Source: Pricia antarctica
GTDB taxonomy: Bacteria; Bacteroidota; Bacteroidia; Flavobacteriales; Flavobacteriaceae
Length of the DNA stretch: 64,000 nucleotides
NCBI GenBank assembly: GCA_011050085.1
Contig: DRGL01000027.1
Location: 98,517-162,516, forward strand
Direction: 5' to 3'
Below are positions 15,843-26,718 of this stretch, one piece after another; the stretch's first letter is position 1, and each line of letters begins with the position of its first letter. The notes beneath the pieces are model-generated. The model saw only the letters and a program-made list of their open reading frames with translations, was not told the origin of the DNA and did no database searches. The translations under genes and the position numbers were made by a program.

Positions 15843-17352
15843 TTATTCCCAGGATTCAATGGTATGCTTCTCTGCGGGTTCCTGCACACCCTTTTTGATT
15901 ACTTTAACTCCAATGGAGACCCCCTCGGTATCGCAGCTAATCTCCACTACCGCTTCCTTTTCCATTATTTACGGCTTGGCGGTAAACGGGGGCGTGTCCT
16001 TCCCGCTACACCATTTGTCGACGACCATTTCCCTTTCGGGAATCGAGGACATATCTCCCACTTCTTTTAACTAGTTCTGGAACACCTTTCTCAGTTCTTT
16101 AAGTTTGGATGCATATCTGGGGTCGTTAGCCAGATTTTGAACTTCATCGGGGTCATTTTCAACATGGTAAAGTTCTTCTGTCGGCTTGGGCGTTTTAAAC
16201 CAATCTGCCAAGTATGGATTGGTGATGTTGTTATTTTCCTCCATTTGGAGGATTTCCTTCATCGAAGGGATTCCCTTGCGATACGTCAAATCTTGATAGA
16301 GGGGCTTTTCGGTCATATAATTTCAAATATAACGAAATCGGTCATTGCGGACCGCACGGACCCTATCGTACTTTTCATCGATACGAGCGAGAGCGGCAAA
16401 AACGTATTTCTTTTCGTAATAGAGGCATATTTTCCTAGAAACGCCCGCCCCTGAAGGTATTCCGGAGGTTCGATACCGGCCAACGACAATACCATAGGCG
16501 CAAAATCAAATGAGCTTACCAGATTGTCGACTACCTCGTCGGCATATTACCCTTTGGGATATTTGACCACAAAAGGTATATGGGTGCCCCTTTCTAATAT
16601 TTCACGTTTCGTCAGGACAGATTGCACCCATGGTCGCTATAAAAGAAAATATAGTATTGTCGTATAATCCATTATTCTTCAGTTCCTGGACTATTTTCCC
16701 TACATCCGCATCCATCATTGCTATGCGCCTGAACAGATTGGCAAAATCCTTCCTTACGGTTTCCGTGTCCTGATAGAATGCCGGAAGTTCTATTTCAGAA
16801 GGCTCGATTACAGGGCTATCGGGCATTACCATAATCTGGGATTCATGGGTTATAAAAAGGTGGAAGATGCTGAAGAAAGGGGCCTGAGGTGCGCCAAGGC
16901 CCCTATTTGCCGAAAATGGAGGTTGTATAGCTTATCTACCACAAGTTGTCTGCCAGGGTAAGGATGCTGTCCGTAGGGCGCTGTCCCTCGAGCGCAGAAT
17001 CAATTTCTACTGAGAGCTGATTTTGTACGTCACCCCGGCTTGCCAATACTTCGTTGCTTCATATAAAAGCATTGCCAGCATGTTTGCCAGTCAACAATAT
17101 ATATTGGGCAGCGGAGCAAACGGGAGCACTGCTATAATGTTGGATAAAAAGTATGCCGTTTGCGGACAGGGCATCGATATTGGGGGTTTCAATTTTTTCA
17201 TGTCCGTAAGCTCCCACTTGCGCGTAACCCAGGTCATCTACCAAAAAATTGATGAAATTGGGCTTTACGACATCGGTAAATACTACTGCAGTCTTTGAAT
17301 TTGTCTCCTTTCGCTTACATGAAAGCGACAAAAGGACAAGAATAAGAAGCAA
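15843..17352 (-). pseudogene. S1-type sulfatase, heavily degraded
   Basis: Collinear sulfatase fragments lie in several frames. The start (17352) encodes a lipoprotein signal (LLSLSC) and VDDLGYAQVGAYG...ETPNID. The formylglycine site reads C79-S-A-A-Q instead of C-x-P/A-x-R. The frame stops after GKHAGNAFI but continues in frame with SNEVLASRGDV...LEGQRPTDS. Further pieces follow: APFFSIFHLFITHESQI and MMDADVGKIVQELKNNGLYDNTI (about 16.6-16.9 kb), the WFKTPKPTEELYHVENDPDEVQNLA segment (16071-16316), and a C-terminal piece ISCDTEGVSIGVKVIKKG ending at 15843. Multiple stops, frameshifts and internal deletion make it non-functional. It lies downstream of the intact PUL A sulfatase, so it was probably the last gene of that operon. 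Confidence 0.9.
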
Positions 17353-17396
17353 AAGTGCGCAAAAATGGCATTTATTTTTAATATAATCTATTCATT

Positions 17397-18959
17397 TCAT
17401 TTGAGTTCCATTTCCTCTACCACTTCCGCTCCTTCTCCACGGATTTTTTTATAAGCTGCTATCATTTCCTCAAGCTTCTCCATATTCGATTGCGCCAAGT
17501 TCTTTTGCTGACCGATGTCCTCCTTTAGGTTATACAACTGGTATTCTTTATCATTGCCCAGTTCGATATTTACGTATTTGTTAACGGAAGGGCCGCCGTA
17601 AGGCGGAATCATGGCCCAATCTCCTTGACGAAAAGCAGTTCGACTGGTAGCCTCAAGAACGATTTGGTCGCGACCTTTTTCACTTTTTCCCAAGAATACA
17701 TCCAAGAGATCATCACTATCTCTTCCTTTCTCATCGCTGCCTACGAGCTCGGCAAGCGAGCTGAGCAGATCCAATTGGGAAACCATGGCGTCGGATATGC
17801 CAGGTTCGATATTACCTTTCCAATAGGTGATGAAGGGCACGCGCGTACCGGCTTCGAAAAGACTGTACTTCCCTCCCCTCAAAGGTCCTGCAGGCCTATG
17901 GTCACCGAGCTTCTCAACGGCATCGTCATAATATCCATCGTTCAAAACGGGACCGTTATCGCTGGAAAATATAATTAGCGTGTTATCCAAAAGCCCTTCC
18001 GATTCCAAGGTATTTATGAGTTCTCCCACGCACCAATCGGCCTCTAGGATCACATCTCCCCTAGGGCCCATGCCCGATGACCCAACAAAACGCGGGCTCG
18101 GGGTTCGCGGGACGTGCGGCTGCTGTAGGGCATAGTAAAGGAAAAAAGGTTCACTTCTGTTCGCCTTAACATAGTCTTGGGCCTTTTTCAAAAAGGTGTC
18201 CGCCATTTCCTCGTCAATCCATTTGGCTGCCTTACCACCCTTCATAAAGCCGATCCGGGGAATGCCGTTCACGATGCTGTTGTTGTGCCCATGGTGCCAT
18301 TTCATTTTCAGTAGTTCGGGATTGTCTTTGCCCGTGGGCTCCCCCTCAAAGTTCTCTTCGTAATCTACCTGTATCTGGTCGTCCTGATCTAGATTGACCA
18401 CCTTGCCGTTTTCGATGTATACCGTGGGTACCCGGTCCTGCGTGGCCGCCATGATATAGCTCTGTTCGAAACCAACCTCGTTGGGGCCGGGAGCAATGGG
18501 TTGGTTCCAGTCCACATCACCGTTTCCCAGTCCCAGATGCCACTTTCCGACAATTCCCGTTTTATAACCTTGTTCCCTGAGCATTTTAGGAATCGTCACC
18601 TGAGCCGTATCGATAATCAGGGGCGCGGTGCCCGGAAGTATCTTGGCATTTTTATTACGCCATGGATAGGTACCGGTCAGCAGGGCATACCGGCTGGGTG
18701 TACATGTCGCAGAGGAGGCATATCCATTGGTAAACCGCCTGCCGCCGTTTGCGAGCTTGTCAAGATTGGGGGTTTCAAGTTCCGTGGCACCGTAAGCTCC
18801 CAGTTCACCGTATCCAAGGTCGTCGGCATATATAATAACAATATTCGGGCGTTGGAAGGTGTCTTCCTTAGCAGATTTTTTTTCCGCTTTTTGCTGGCAT
18901 GATAGAGGTACTATAAATAAAATAGTACTGTACAATCCAAACTTTTTTAAAATTTTCAT
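17397..18959 (-). CDS. Formylglycine-dependent sulfatase, lipoprotein (PUL A)
   Basis: About 520 residues from the inner ATG at 18957-18959, chosen because the lipoprotein signal (KKFGLYSTILFIVPLSC) begins there. The sulfatase core has the metal-binding start NIVIIYADDLGYGELGAYG, the formylglycine site C-T-P-S-R (Cys about 86), KWHLG, HGHNNS, PQQPHVP and FSSDNGP. The family hydrolyses sulfate esters using a Cys or Ser converted to formylglycine; the maturase is not in this window. Outer-membrane or periplasmic lipoprotein. It follows the PhoD-like gene in PUL A and probably removes sulfate from a glycan. The subfamily cannot be set by eye. Confidence 0.9.
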   Translation of the reverse strand: MKILKKFGLYSTILFIVPLSCQQKAEKKSAKEDTFQRPNIVIIYADDLGYGELGAYGATELETPNLDKLANGGRRFTNGYASSATCTPSRYALLTGTYPWRNKNAKILPGTAPLIIDTAQVTIPKMLREQGYKTGIVGKWHLGLGNGDVDWNQPIAPGPNEVGFEQSYIMAATQDRVPTVYIENGKVVNLDQDDQIQVDYEENFEGEPTGKDNPELLKMKWHHGHNNSIVNGIPRIGFMKGGKAAKWIDEEMADTFLKKAQDYVKANRSEPFFLYYALQQPHVPRTPSPRFVGSSGMGPRGDVILEADWCVGELINTLESEGLLDNTLIIFSSDNGPVLNDGYYDDAVEKLGDHRPAGPLRGGKYSLFEAGTRVPFITYWKGNIEPGISDAMVSQLDLLSSLAELVGSDEKGRDSDDLLDVFLGKSEKGRDQIVLEATSRTAFRQGDWAMIPPYGGPSVNKYVNIELGNDKEYQLYNLKEDIGQQKNLAQSNMEKLEEMIAAYKKIRGEGAEVVEEMELK

Positions 18960-19010
18960 AGACGTATGCAATAAATTTTGTTAGGAATAAAAGATGGCTG
19001 TTCTTCGGAA

Positions 19011-21533
19011 CTAGACTGTAATGACCGAATTAGGGTCGGAACTTATTTCGATACCCGTCATCGTTTTTTCATGTTCCGCTTCTCCGATAATCAAGGTATA
19101 TTTTGCCAAATCGAATATGGCAGGTATAAAGCTGTTGCCTTTAATCCGCATTGAAAGGACCAATTCTTCCGTATCCTCGTTTATGATTTTTAATATTTGG
19201 TCGGATCGTTTTAGCTGCAACCTCGGCAAATAGCCGAAAGGCCTTCTGCCATCGTTATCCATTTGATTTATGGTTAAGGGCCAGCCCGGAAAACGGTTCT
19301 CTTCGGAATCGCGATCAATATCCGCAAGAAAGCGAAATGCTTCCATCTTGATGGTACGTTCCGTTTGGTCGAACGTTACCATGCCAAAACCGGATGATTT
19401 TTTCTGGCATTTAACATATCTGTTTTTCTCCCCTTCAAAGTCATCAACGGGATTGCCGACGGCATAGATATAGTTGTCGTTTCCAAAAATATCCTTGTAA
19501 CATCCCGTGTTCGGAAGATTGTGATCGGGCCTGTCAAAAAACGGCTTATTGACAAGATCGGGTTGCCCCCATCTGGGATAGCCCGTGGAAATCGCCGGCG
19601 TACAGAAAGTCCAACCGCCGTCCCTAGGATTATCCACGCTATATTGTACCATAAATGGCAAGTGTTGGTCGCCGTTGATATGAAAGGCGCAGGCCTGTCG
19701 CATAATCTTTAACACTTCGTCCCTTTGCGATTTGGGCCATCCTCCGGAATCCATATCCCCGAACAAAAATTGTTTCTCAGGGCCGTGATGGGTGCCCACG
19801 TTCGCGAACAGGGTTTGGCTTAGCAGTACCTTCATATCGGCTCCGTTCCAATCGGTCGCCCAGTCCCTTAAAAAATCCAGTTGGCGCTCTCCCAAAAATA
19901 TCAGCTCATCGGATTCCAGCTCCCCGGGTTCTGGCCGCTCGGTAATATGATCGATCCGTCCCTCACCGTTTCTAACCATTTCCGGCCCGGATTTAAAGGC
20001 ACGGTCACTGACTATGGCAAAGCTTATTCTTCCGTACACCAAATGGGAATACCATGTTGTCATGCCCGACGGTAGTGTCGCACTGTTAACGATATCCGGT
20101 AGATGTCCGCATTGCGTCCGATTCACTACATTGACCATTTTCGGTGTCTGTACAAAACCGCCCTTGGCATCGGCCGCCCTTTCCCATTGCTCCAAAGATA
20201 TGGGTTTCCCGCCTTCGCCCCATAGGTTGCCCTGATACACATCATGGTCGTCGGGGGTGCAGATGGTCGGTCGGTCACGCATGATATTTCCGAACGCCCA
20301 GCCGAACATGTACCATTTTCCCAAATAGTTAAGGATTGCGCTATCCTCAGGTTGTCTTTTTATGGGATAGCCGCCGTTGCCCTCATATAGCTGATCCCCT
20401 GAAAAATACAACACGTCGGGATTCGATTTTTCAAGGTTCTCGACCAGGGGCCGATACGGGTAGCCCTGCCAATGCTGACAGGTCAGTCCCCCGAATCGTA
20501 ATGGTCTATCGGAAGGTTCTCTACGGACAGTGCCATCGTAGTTATGTGATTTGCCGTCGACGGAATAGACCAAACGATAGGGGATGTCGGAACTTGAATC
20601 CCATTCGGGGAAATTAAAAATAGCGGTAAACGAAACGGGGTCGATCCCACTGATAGCCTCCTTTTTCCATTTCCCCTCCTTTAGGAACTGGAGTTCCACT
20701 TCTTGGGAATCCTTGGGCCCGACGGGCGGCAATTGGGCAGTAAGTTTCAAGGTGTGCCTTGAGATTGTGTACATGGCCCATAGGACCGGGCCAAAACTAT
20801 TTTCGGGCATGTGCTTTACCTTACTTCCTTCCAGGGCGATCGAGTTCCACCAGAACGTGTTTCCCCCCTTTTGATACACGTTGTTCTCGACGGCAATAAG
20901 GCCTTCGAGCTCCCCAGTGTATCTATATGTCATTCCCGTTTTTTGACCATTTTGATCCAAGGCCGATAACCGGAATTCGTTTTTGGTCCTTTCCGACGAA
21001 ACCTCCAATTGCAATTCGAATTTTTGGTAGTCGAACGCCGGAGGCAGTTGGACCTCCTTTTCGGCGATGAACATGGTCCCTTGCGTCGAGATTCCCACAG
21101 AAACTCCTTGTCCATAATAACAGGCCGCCTTTATGCTCTCAGGATCCGTTTCGTCCTTTATACCTACCGTGAAGCCAACAGAACCGTTATCACCATTTTG
21201 TGTCAATAGGCCCGATTCGCCTTTCAGGATAAAGTTTCCCTCCCCTTTAAGTACATGGGTCAACAGGTGCAAACGGGCCTTTCTCATGGTACCCGAAAAT
21301 TCAAGACGGTCGTTCTTTATCCCCCAGTCCTCCATGGGTACGCTCCAAAAGGATTTTCCAATCCATATCCTGTCGTAAGCTTTCCCGAAATGATGCTTGA
21401 ACGATACATCCGAATCTTTTTTGGATGCATGTTTGCCCAATTTATAATTGGCCAGTATGGTGTTGAAAGGACTGACGAGCATCGGCACGACCAGTCCGAT
21501 ATTTCTAAGGAACCTTCTTCTTTTTAAAACCAT
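19011..21533 (-). CDS. PhoD-like metallophosphatase with N-terminal beta region (PUL A)
   Basis: 840 residues. The N-terminus RRRFLRNIGLVVPMLVSP resembles a Tat signal. Residues about 45-330 are beta-rich and may form a carbohydrate-binding or Fn3-like module. The phosphatase part has LRFGGLTCQHWQGYPYRPLVENLEKSNPDVLYFSGDQLYEGNGG, CTPDDHDVYQGNLWGEGG, and FHINGDQHLPF, matching the metal-binding blocks of PhoD-type alkaline phosphatases/phosphodiesterases. Binuclear metal hydrolysis of a phosphoester is expected; substrate unknown. It lies between susD (11 bp) and the sulfatase, so it acts on the same imported or surface-bound substrate. A lone phosphatase in a sulfatase PUL is unusual. Confidence 0.85.
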   Translation of the reverse strand: MVLKRRRFLRNIGLVVPMLVSPFNTILANYKLGKHASKKDSDVSFKHHFGKAYDRIWIGKSFWSVPMEDWGIKNDRLEFSGTMRKARLHLLTHVLKGEGNFILKGESGLLTQNGDNGSVGFTVGIKDETDPESIKAACYYGQGVSVGISTQGTMFIAEKEVQLPPAFDYQKFELQLEVSSERTKNEFRLSALDQNGQKTGMTYRYTGELEGLIAVENNVYQKGGNTFWWNSIALEGSKVKHMPENSFGPVLWAMYTISRHTLKLTAQLPPVGPKDSQEVELQFLKEGKWKKEAISGIDPVSFTAIFNFPEWDSSSDIPYRLVYSVDGKSHNYDGTVRREPSDRPLRFGGLTCQHWQGYPYRPLVENLEKSNPDVLYFSGDQLYEGNGGYPIKRQPEDSAILNYLGKWYMFGWAFGNIMRDRPTICTPDDHDVYQGNLWGEGGKPISLEQWERAADAKGGFVQTPKMVNVVNRTQCGHLPDIVNSATLPSGMTTWYSHLVYGRISFAIVSDRAFKSGPEMVRNGEGRIDHITERPEPGELESDELIFLGERQLDFLRDWATDWNGADMKVLLSQTLFANVGTHHGPEKQFLFGDMDSGGWPKSQRDEVLKIMRQACAFHINGDQHLPFMVQYSVDNPRDGGWTFCTPAISTGYPRWGQPDLVNKPFFDRPDHNLPNTGCYKDIFGNDNYIYAVGNPVDDFEGEKNRYVKCQKKSSGFGMVTFDQTERTIKMEAFRFLADIDRDSEENRFPGWPLTINQMDNDGRRPFGYLPRLQLKRSDQILKIINEDTEELVLSMRIKGNSFIPAIFDLAKYTLIIGEAEHEKTMTGIEISSDPNSVITV

Positions 21534-21544
21534 TTCATGTAAGT

Positions 21545-23212
21545 TTAGTTGGCCAATTTGGGGTTCACGTTCACTTCGGACTCCGGTACAGGCCAGACAT
21601 CGTCAACACCTACCCTGAAGTTCTTCGATGTTATATACCATCGAGACTGCGGGTCGATTTTCTTGGATGTTATAGGGTATAGGGTCGAATTCGGGAAGGG
21701 AGCTCCCCAAAAATCGCCTGTCAGGACTTCATCTCCGATACCCCATCGGAAGATATCCCACAATCGCTGGCCCTCGAGAGCCAGTTCGATTCTCCTTTCA
21801 TTTCTTAAAATAGGCCGCAGTGTGCCGGGGTCGGTCTCCATGATGGGGGGAAGTCCAACCGAGGGACGCCCCCTAACCGCATTGATAGTCTGATCCAGTA
21901 GTCCCTGCGTTATCGGGTTGCCGGCTTCCAATTCGGCTTCCAAGTAACTCAGGAGTACCTCGGCATAACGTATTATCGGCACATTACCGCCGTAATCGGA
22001 AATTAATTGGCCGCTAAAGGATTCGTCAAAAAACTTGCGAAGACCATAGCCCGTTCTGGTCGCCTGCTTTGAATAGGTCAACTGATCGACAGATGCCGTC
22101 GAATCGGGATGGCAGACATAGGTTCTTCCCGCAAACGTGCTACCGTCCCAAATAAAGTTATATCTGAACCTCGGATCACGGTTGGAGCCCATATCATCAT
22201 AGTCAAACCGTGGGTCATCGTACGATAGTGGGCTCCCATCATCAAAGCCATAGGCATCGGCAAGGCTACCCGTTGGGTTTACAATGTGCCACCCGGTCGC
22301 GATGGCAGGATAGGCATGTTGCGTCAACGAATTGCCTGCCTGACCACCCACATATTGTGTACTGAAAATATTCTCGCTACTATTTTCATTGGCCGGGGTA
22401 AAGAGCGAGGCATAATCTGGGTCTATGATATTCTCGCCCATATCGATGATTTCTTTGTAAACTGCTGCCGCCTGGGTAAAATTCTTTTCGCCAAGGTATA
22501 TTCGTCCCAAAAAAGCCAAGGCCGCTTGCTTGCTTGCACGACCGGCCTCATCGGGAGTCAGTGCGCCAAAGGAAGGCAGTACTTCGGCAGCGGCCAATAG
22601 TTCAGCAATGGTGAACTGGATCAATTCAGCTTTGGAGGCCTTATCCACATTATTCGCTTCGTCAGGAGTTAGTGTGCTAGTTATCAAGGGAGCACTTCCC
22701 CAAAATTGGGAAAGGTAGAAATATTGAGTAGCCCTCAGAAAAGAAACTTCCGCTTTCATTCTATCTATTTGAGATCGATCGATATCTACGTTGTCGATAT
22801 TTTCCAAAAAGTCGTTGCAGATGGTAATACGCTTGTATGATCCTTCCCAATAGCTATTGATGACACTATTATTCGGCAACAAAGTACCATCTGTCAACCG
22901 GTTTTGCGACGAATTATCGCCCCTTCTATCATAGGCATTGTCTGTGGCAAATTCCATAAAAACGATACCACAATAAGTCCACCAATCAGTTGGGTTGACT
23001 TGGGTCCCATACTCTATGGCGCCCCTGTATACTCCCACCAGTGCAATGTTCGCATTGGCCTCCGATGTCCAGAAATTGTCCTTTGCAAATGCATTGCTCG
23101 GAAATTGTTCCAGTTCCTTGTCGCAGGCTAAAATGAATATCATTAGGGTAATGATTACCAGTGGATATTTAGAAAAAAGAGCACGATCTATATATTTTTT
23201 ACGGTGTATCAT
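21545..23212 (-). CDS. susD: SusD/RagB-family surface glycan-binding lipoprotein (PUL A)
   Basis: 555 residues with a lipoprotein signal (YPLVIITLMIFILAC) and the typical SusD opening (CDKELEQFPSNAFAKDNFWTSEANANIALVGVYRGAIEYG). TPR-like helical blocks follow (MKAEVSFLRATQYFYLSQFWGSAPLI...), and the C-terminus has RNERRIELALEGQRLWDIFRWGIGDEVL and VWPVPESEVNVNPKLAN. These are hallmarks of the family, which caps the SusC pore and binds substrate at the cell surface. It starts 4 bp after the susC stop and is surely co-transcribed. Confidence 0.97.
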   Translation of the reverse strand: MIHRKKYIDRALFSKYPLVIITLMIFILACDKELEQFPSNAFAKDNFWTSEANANIALVGVYRGAIEYGTQVNPTDWWTYCGIVFMEFATDNAYDRRGDNSSQNRLTDGTLLPNNSVINSYWEGSYKRITICNDFLENIDNVDIDRSQIDRMKAEVSFLRATQYFYLSQFWGSAPLITSTLTPDEANNVDKASKAELIQFTIAELLAAAEVLPSFGALTPDEAGRASKQAALAFLGRIYLGEKNFTQAAAVYKEIIDMGENIIDPDYASLFTPANENSSENIFSTQYVGGQAGNSLTQHAYPAIATGWHIVNPTGSLADAYGFDDGSPLSYDDPRFDYDDMGSNRDPRFRYNFIWDGSTFAGRTYVCHPDSTASVDQLTYSKQATRTGYGLRKFFDESFSGQLISDYGGNVPIIRYAEVLLSYLEAELEAGNPITQGLLDQTINAVRGRPSVGLPPIMETDPGTLRPILRNERRIELALEGQRLWDIFRWGIGDEVLTGDFWGAPFPNSTLYPITSKKIDPQSRWYITSKNFRVGVDDVWPVPESEVNVNPKLAN

Positions 23213-23216
23213 GTAA

Positions 23217-26200
23217 TTAAAATTTTAAATTGAGACCAAATGTGTATGTGGTAAGGATAGGATAGTATGACCCTCCTGAATTAATTTCGGGATCCCAACC
23301 CTGCCTATATGAGTTAAACGAAAGTAGGTTTTCTGCCCCCAGATAGCACCTCAGATTGTCAATGCCTATGCTGTCGGTCACAGATACTGGGAATTTATAG
23401 CCGAGCTGTACGTTCTTGACCCTTAGATAACCGGAATCGATGACCCAAAAATCGGAGGTGACGGTATTTGCAGTGCCGCTGTTGGTGATCACTTCCAACC
23501 TTGGATAATCAGGATTGCGAACAGGATTATTTGGATCGAATCGACCTTCCATCTGCCAACGCTGGATATTACCAAGATTGAAAAAAGCATAACCTGCATA
23601 GCCGGTCAATTGGCCCTTTACCTCTGCTACGCCCTGCATAAATACCGATAAATCCCAATTACTGTAAGTTAGGTTAAAATTCGCTCCATAAGTATACTTA
23701 GGAATTCGGCTTCCTAAATAGGTGCGGTCGTATGTAGGATCGACTAGTCCGTCAGGAACCCCGTCGGGACCACTTATGTCTTGGTACCGGATGTCTCCAG
23801 CTTGAGCTGTCGGGTTTACCGCAGACATATCCGGCCAATTACCTACTTCACCATTGTTTAAGAATACACCGTCAGACTTATAGCCATAATACATTTGTAA
23901 AGGGTAACCAATAAAGAGATCCGAACCGTTGCCCACGAATCCGTTGGGTTGCTCGACGTTGCCCAAACCTAACGTAACGACCTCATTTTGAATGATGGAA
24001 AAGTTACCGTTAAAGCCATATCCAAAATTACCAGTAGTTTCCCGATAGCCCAGATTAAATTCCCATCCTGTATTGTTTAATGCCCCAGTGTTGGTTTCGC
24101 TTATCGCTACACCGAGAACATCGGAAACACTTGATGTAGGTTGAAAAAGAACATCGGTAGTTTTACGATTGAAGTAAGTAGCGTCGAAGGTCAAGCGATT
24201 CTCAAAAAATCCTGTTTCTATACCAATATCCGTTGTCTCTGTTGATTCCCATTTAATGTTCGGATCTCTATAGGTTTCGTATGCGGCCCCTGTGGCCAAA
24301 CCCCCGCCAATACCGTAGTTTCTGCCCGACGCCAACACAGTCTGATAGGGATAGTTCCCTATATTCTGGTTTCCCAGTATACCCCATGAGGCCTTCAATT
24401 TCATATTTGATAACCATGTTATATCTTGCATAAAACCTTCTTGGGAAATCCGCCAACCAAGTGCAGCAGATGGGAAAATGGCGTATTTGTTATTCTCGGG
24501 AAACCTTGAAGAGCCATCGTACCTCACTGTAGCCTCGACAAGGTAGCGCTCCATAAAACTATATTTCAGTCTTGAAAAAAAAGATTGAAGTGCCCATTCG
24601 GCGTCGTAGCCACCGGCCTGTTGGTTCTCTGCACTCCCAAGGTCTAAAACCGTGTAGTCATTACTTGCAAAATCCTGGCGATAGCCATTGAAAAAAGAGA
24701 ATTCTTGGTTTTCAAATGAATAGCCTGCCAAAATACTAAAGTCGTGGAGTTCGAAATCTTTTGAATATTCGCCTGTAAACTGCAATGTCTTGAATATTTC
24801 CTTATTGCTGAATTGGTTCAACAGTGATTGGGGTAGGTTCACTTGCTCGTTCAATCTTTGGGAAGCCAAATAGTTTCGCTCTTCAAAGAGTGAGAAATTA
24901 TAGCCCCCGATAGCAGAAAATGTCAAATCTTTATTCGGTGCGTAATCTAACTTCACGTTGACACTCATCTTGGTTCTGGGATTGGTCAAATAAGAAGCTG
25001 AATTTATCCAGGAGACGGGAGTACCACCACTTTCGGGTCCAATGCCATAGTCGCCATTGGAAGCCTGGCCTAAAAAAACGGCCGGATATCGTACGGCATT
25101 TTGAATAAGCTGATCTTGAAAACTTCCTGCATCACTAGTGGCGCTTCCCTTATTTGCAGTCGCCTGAGGTTCTTCCCTTTTTTCCAACGAACCGAACATT
25201 CTTGAGCTCAGTGTGAATTTATCTCCCAGTTTGTTTACAAGGTTTATCCGAAAGGTATTTCTACTAAAACTATTTTTGGTAACTATGCCATCTTGTTGGA
25301 GATTTCCCGCGGAAACATAATAACTATTCTTTTCATTACCGCCGTTTACCGTTATGGTATGCGAGGTTTGAAGTCCCTGCTTTGAGAAAAGCATGTCTAA
25401 AAATTTGGTGTTAGGAAAATTGTCAAGATCGCTTTGTGTCTTATAATTTTCGATATCCTCTGAGGAATAGCTAGTACTGCCAGATGCAATATTGTACAAT
25501 TCGGCATATTCCCAAGAATCGACGAACTCCGGTAGTTCGGTGGCCTTGTTGAAGCCTACGTAGGTATTGTAGTTTATTGAAAATTTACCATCCTTACCGC
25601 TTTTGGTGGTAACCAAGATTACCCCATTGGCAGATCTGGCCCCATAAATTGCTGCCGAGGAGGCATCCTTTAGTACAGATATGGTCTGGATATCATCGGG
25701 ATTAATATCGTTTAGGGTTCCAGGGATACCGTCAATTAAAACCAATGCATCTGGCGTTGCACCGAAAGAACCCACCCCCCTAACACTGATATTACCGCCA
25801 CTTTGACCCGGTCTGCCCGATCTCTGAACAACTGTAACCCCTGGCATTTGGCCAGTAATGGCCTGCGAAACTTGGGTAACCGGCCTGTTCTCTATGTTTT
25901 CAGAAGATACCTGTGATATAGACCCGATAACATTTACCTTTTTCTGGGTACCGTAGCCCACCACTACAACTTCGTCCAGGCCTTGGGCAGCCTCCTCCAG
26001 CTCTGCGTTAATCGTAGCCTGTCCGTCAACTACCACCTCCTTGGAGGCAAACCCGATATAGGAAAATACTAAAGTCGCATTTGCATCAGCAATCCCTATA
26101 GAATAAGCTCCATCAAAATCAGTCTGTACCCCGTTGGTAGTCCCTTTTTCAAGAACACTGGCTCCAGGAAGCGGTACGCCATCTCCATCGGTAACGGTAC

Positions 26201-26621
26201 CGGACACTTGAAACTGGAGGTTGATCTCGTTCTTTACGTCCCCTTCCGAATTTTTGGAAGCATCCATTTTATCGGATATCTTCCGTAAAACAATCTGCTT
26301 CTTCATGACGTCATAGACCACATCGGTACCTCTGAACAGCTCCGATAGGACATTTGCGATTTTTTGGTTCTCCACTTTTATCGAAACCTTACGATTCACA
26401 TCAACATCCCTTCTGTTCAGCAAAAACTTGAAATCGGAACTAGTTTCAATCTCTTGAATAACCTCGGCCACAGTGGCATTCGGCATATCTAAGGTGATTT
26501 TTTTGTTCTGGGAAAAGGTATTCGCCTGAATTTGGAACATGGAAACTATAGTTAGAAATACCGTAAGTTTCATTTTTAGGGAGTGCGGATTACCGCCCTC
26601 AAGATAAAAGAGTTTTTTCAT
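23217..26621 (-). CDS. susC: SusC/RagA-type TonB-dependent transporter with STN domain (PUL A)
   Basis: 1134 residues. Signal peptide (MKLTVFLTIVSMFQIQANTFS), then an STN domain (about 42-112, TVAEVIQEIETSSDFKFLLNRRDVDVNRKVSIKVENQKIANVLSELF), a carboxypeptidase-D-like domain (about 135-215, VSGTVTDGDGVPLPGASVLEKGTTNG), the EVVVVGYGTQKK TonB-box-like segment, a plug domain (PDALVLIDGIPGTLNDINPDDIQTISVLKDASSAAIYGARSANGVILVTTKSG) and a 22-strand-type barrel ending YTFGLNLKF. STN domains contact FecR-type anti-sigma factors, so this transporter should also be a sensor. FecR lies 97 bp upstream. Confidence 0.97.
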   Translation of the reverse strand: MKKLFYLEGGNPHSLKMKLTVFLTIVSMFQIQANTFSQNKKITLDMPNATVAEVIQEIETSSDFKFLLNRRDVDVNRKVSIKVENQKIANVLSELFRGTDVVYDVMKKQIVLRKISDKMDASKNSEGDVKNEINLQFQVSGTVTDGDGVPLPGASVLEKGTTNGVQTDFDGAYSIGIADANATLVFSYIGFASKEVVVDGQATINAELEEAAQGLDEVVVVGYGTQKKVNVIGSISQVSSENIENRPVTQVSQAITGQMPGVTVVQRSGRPGQSGGNISVRGVGSFGATPDALVLIDGIPGTLNDINPDDIQTISVLKDASSAAIYGARSANGVILVTTKSGKDGKFSINYNTYVGFNKATELPEFVDSWEYAELYNIASGSTSYSSEDIENYKTQSDLDNFPNTKFLDMLFSKQGLQTSHTITVNGGNEKNSYYVSAGNLQQDGIVTKNSFSRNTFRINLVNKLGDKFTLSSRMFGSLEKREEPQATANKGSATSDAGSFQDQLIQNAVRYPAVFLGQASNGDYGIGPESGGTPVSWINSASYLTNPRTKMSVNVKLDYAPNKDLTFSAIGGYNFSLFEERNYLASQRLNEQVNLPQSLLNQFSNKEIFKTLQFTGEYSKDFELHDFSILAGYSFENQEFSFFNGYRQDFASNDYTVLDLGSAENQQAGGYDAEWALQSFFSRLKYSFMERYLVEATVRYDGSSRFPENNKYAIFPSAALGWRISQEGFMQDITWLSNMKLKASWGILGNQNIGNYPYQTVLASGRNYGIGGGLATGAAYETYRDPNIKWESTETTDIGIETGFFENRLTFDATYFNRKTTDVLFQPTSSVSDVLGVAISETNTGALNNTGWEFNLGYRETTGNFGYGFNGNFSIIQNEVVTLGLGNVEQPNGFVGNGSDLFIGYPLQMYYGYKSDGVFLNNGEVGNWPDMSAVNPTAQAGDIRYQDISGPDGVPDGLVDPTYDRTYLGSRIPKYTYGANFNLTYSNWDLSVFMQGVAEVKGQLTGYAGYAFFNLGNIQRWQMEGRFDPNNPVRNPDYPRLEVITNSGTANTVTSDFWVIDSGYLRVKNVQLGYKFPVSVTDSIGIDNLRCYLGAENLLSFNSYRQGWDPEINSGGSYYPILTTYTFGLNLKF

Positions 26622-26718
26622 AATCTGGCGTTCTTAAATTGGTTTTAGTAGTTATAGCTAGTTAGTATTTATTAAAGGCTTTTAACATTTTCTTATTTCC
26701 ATATATCCTGGTTTTTGA

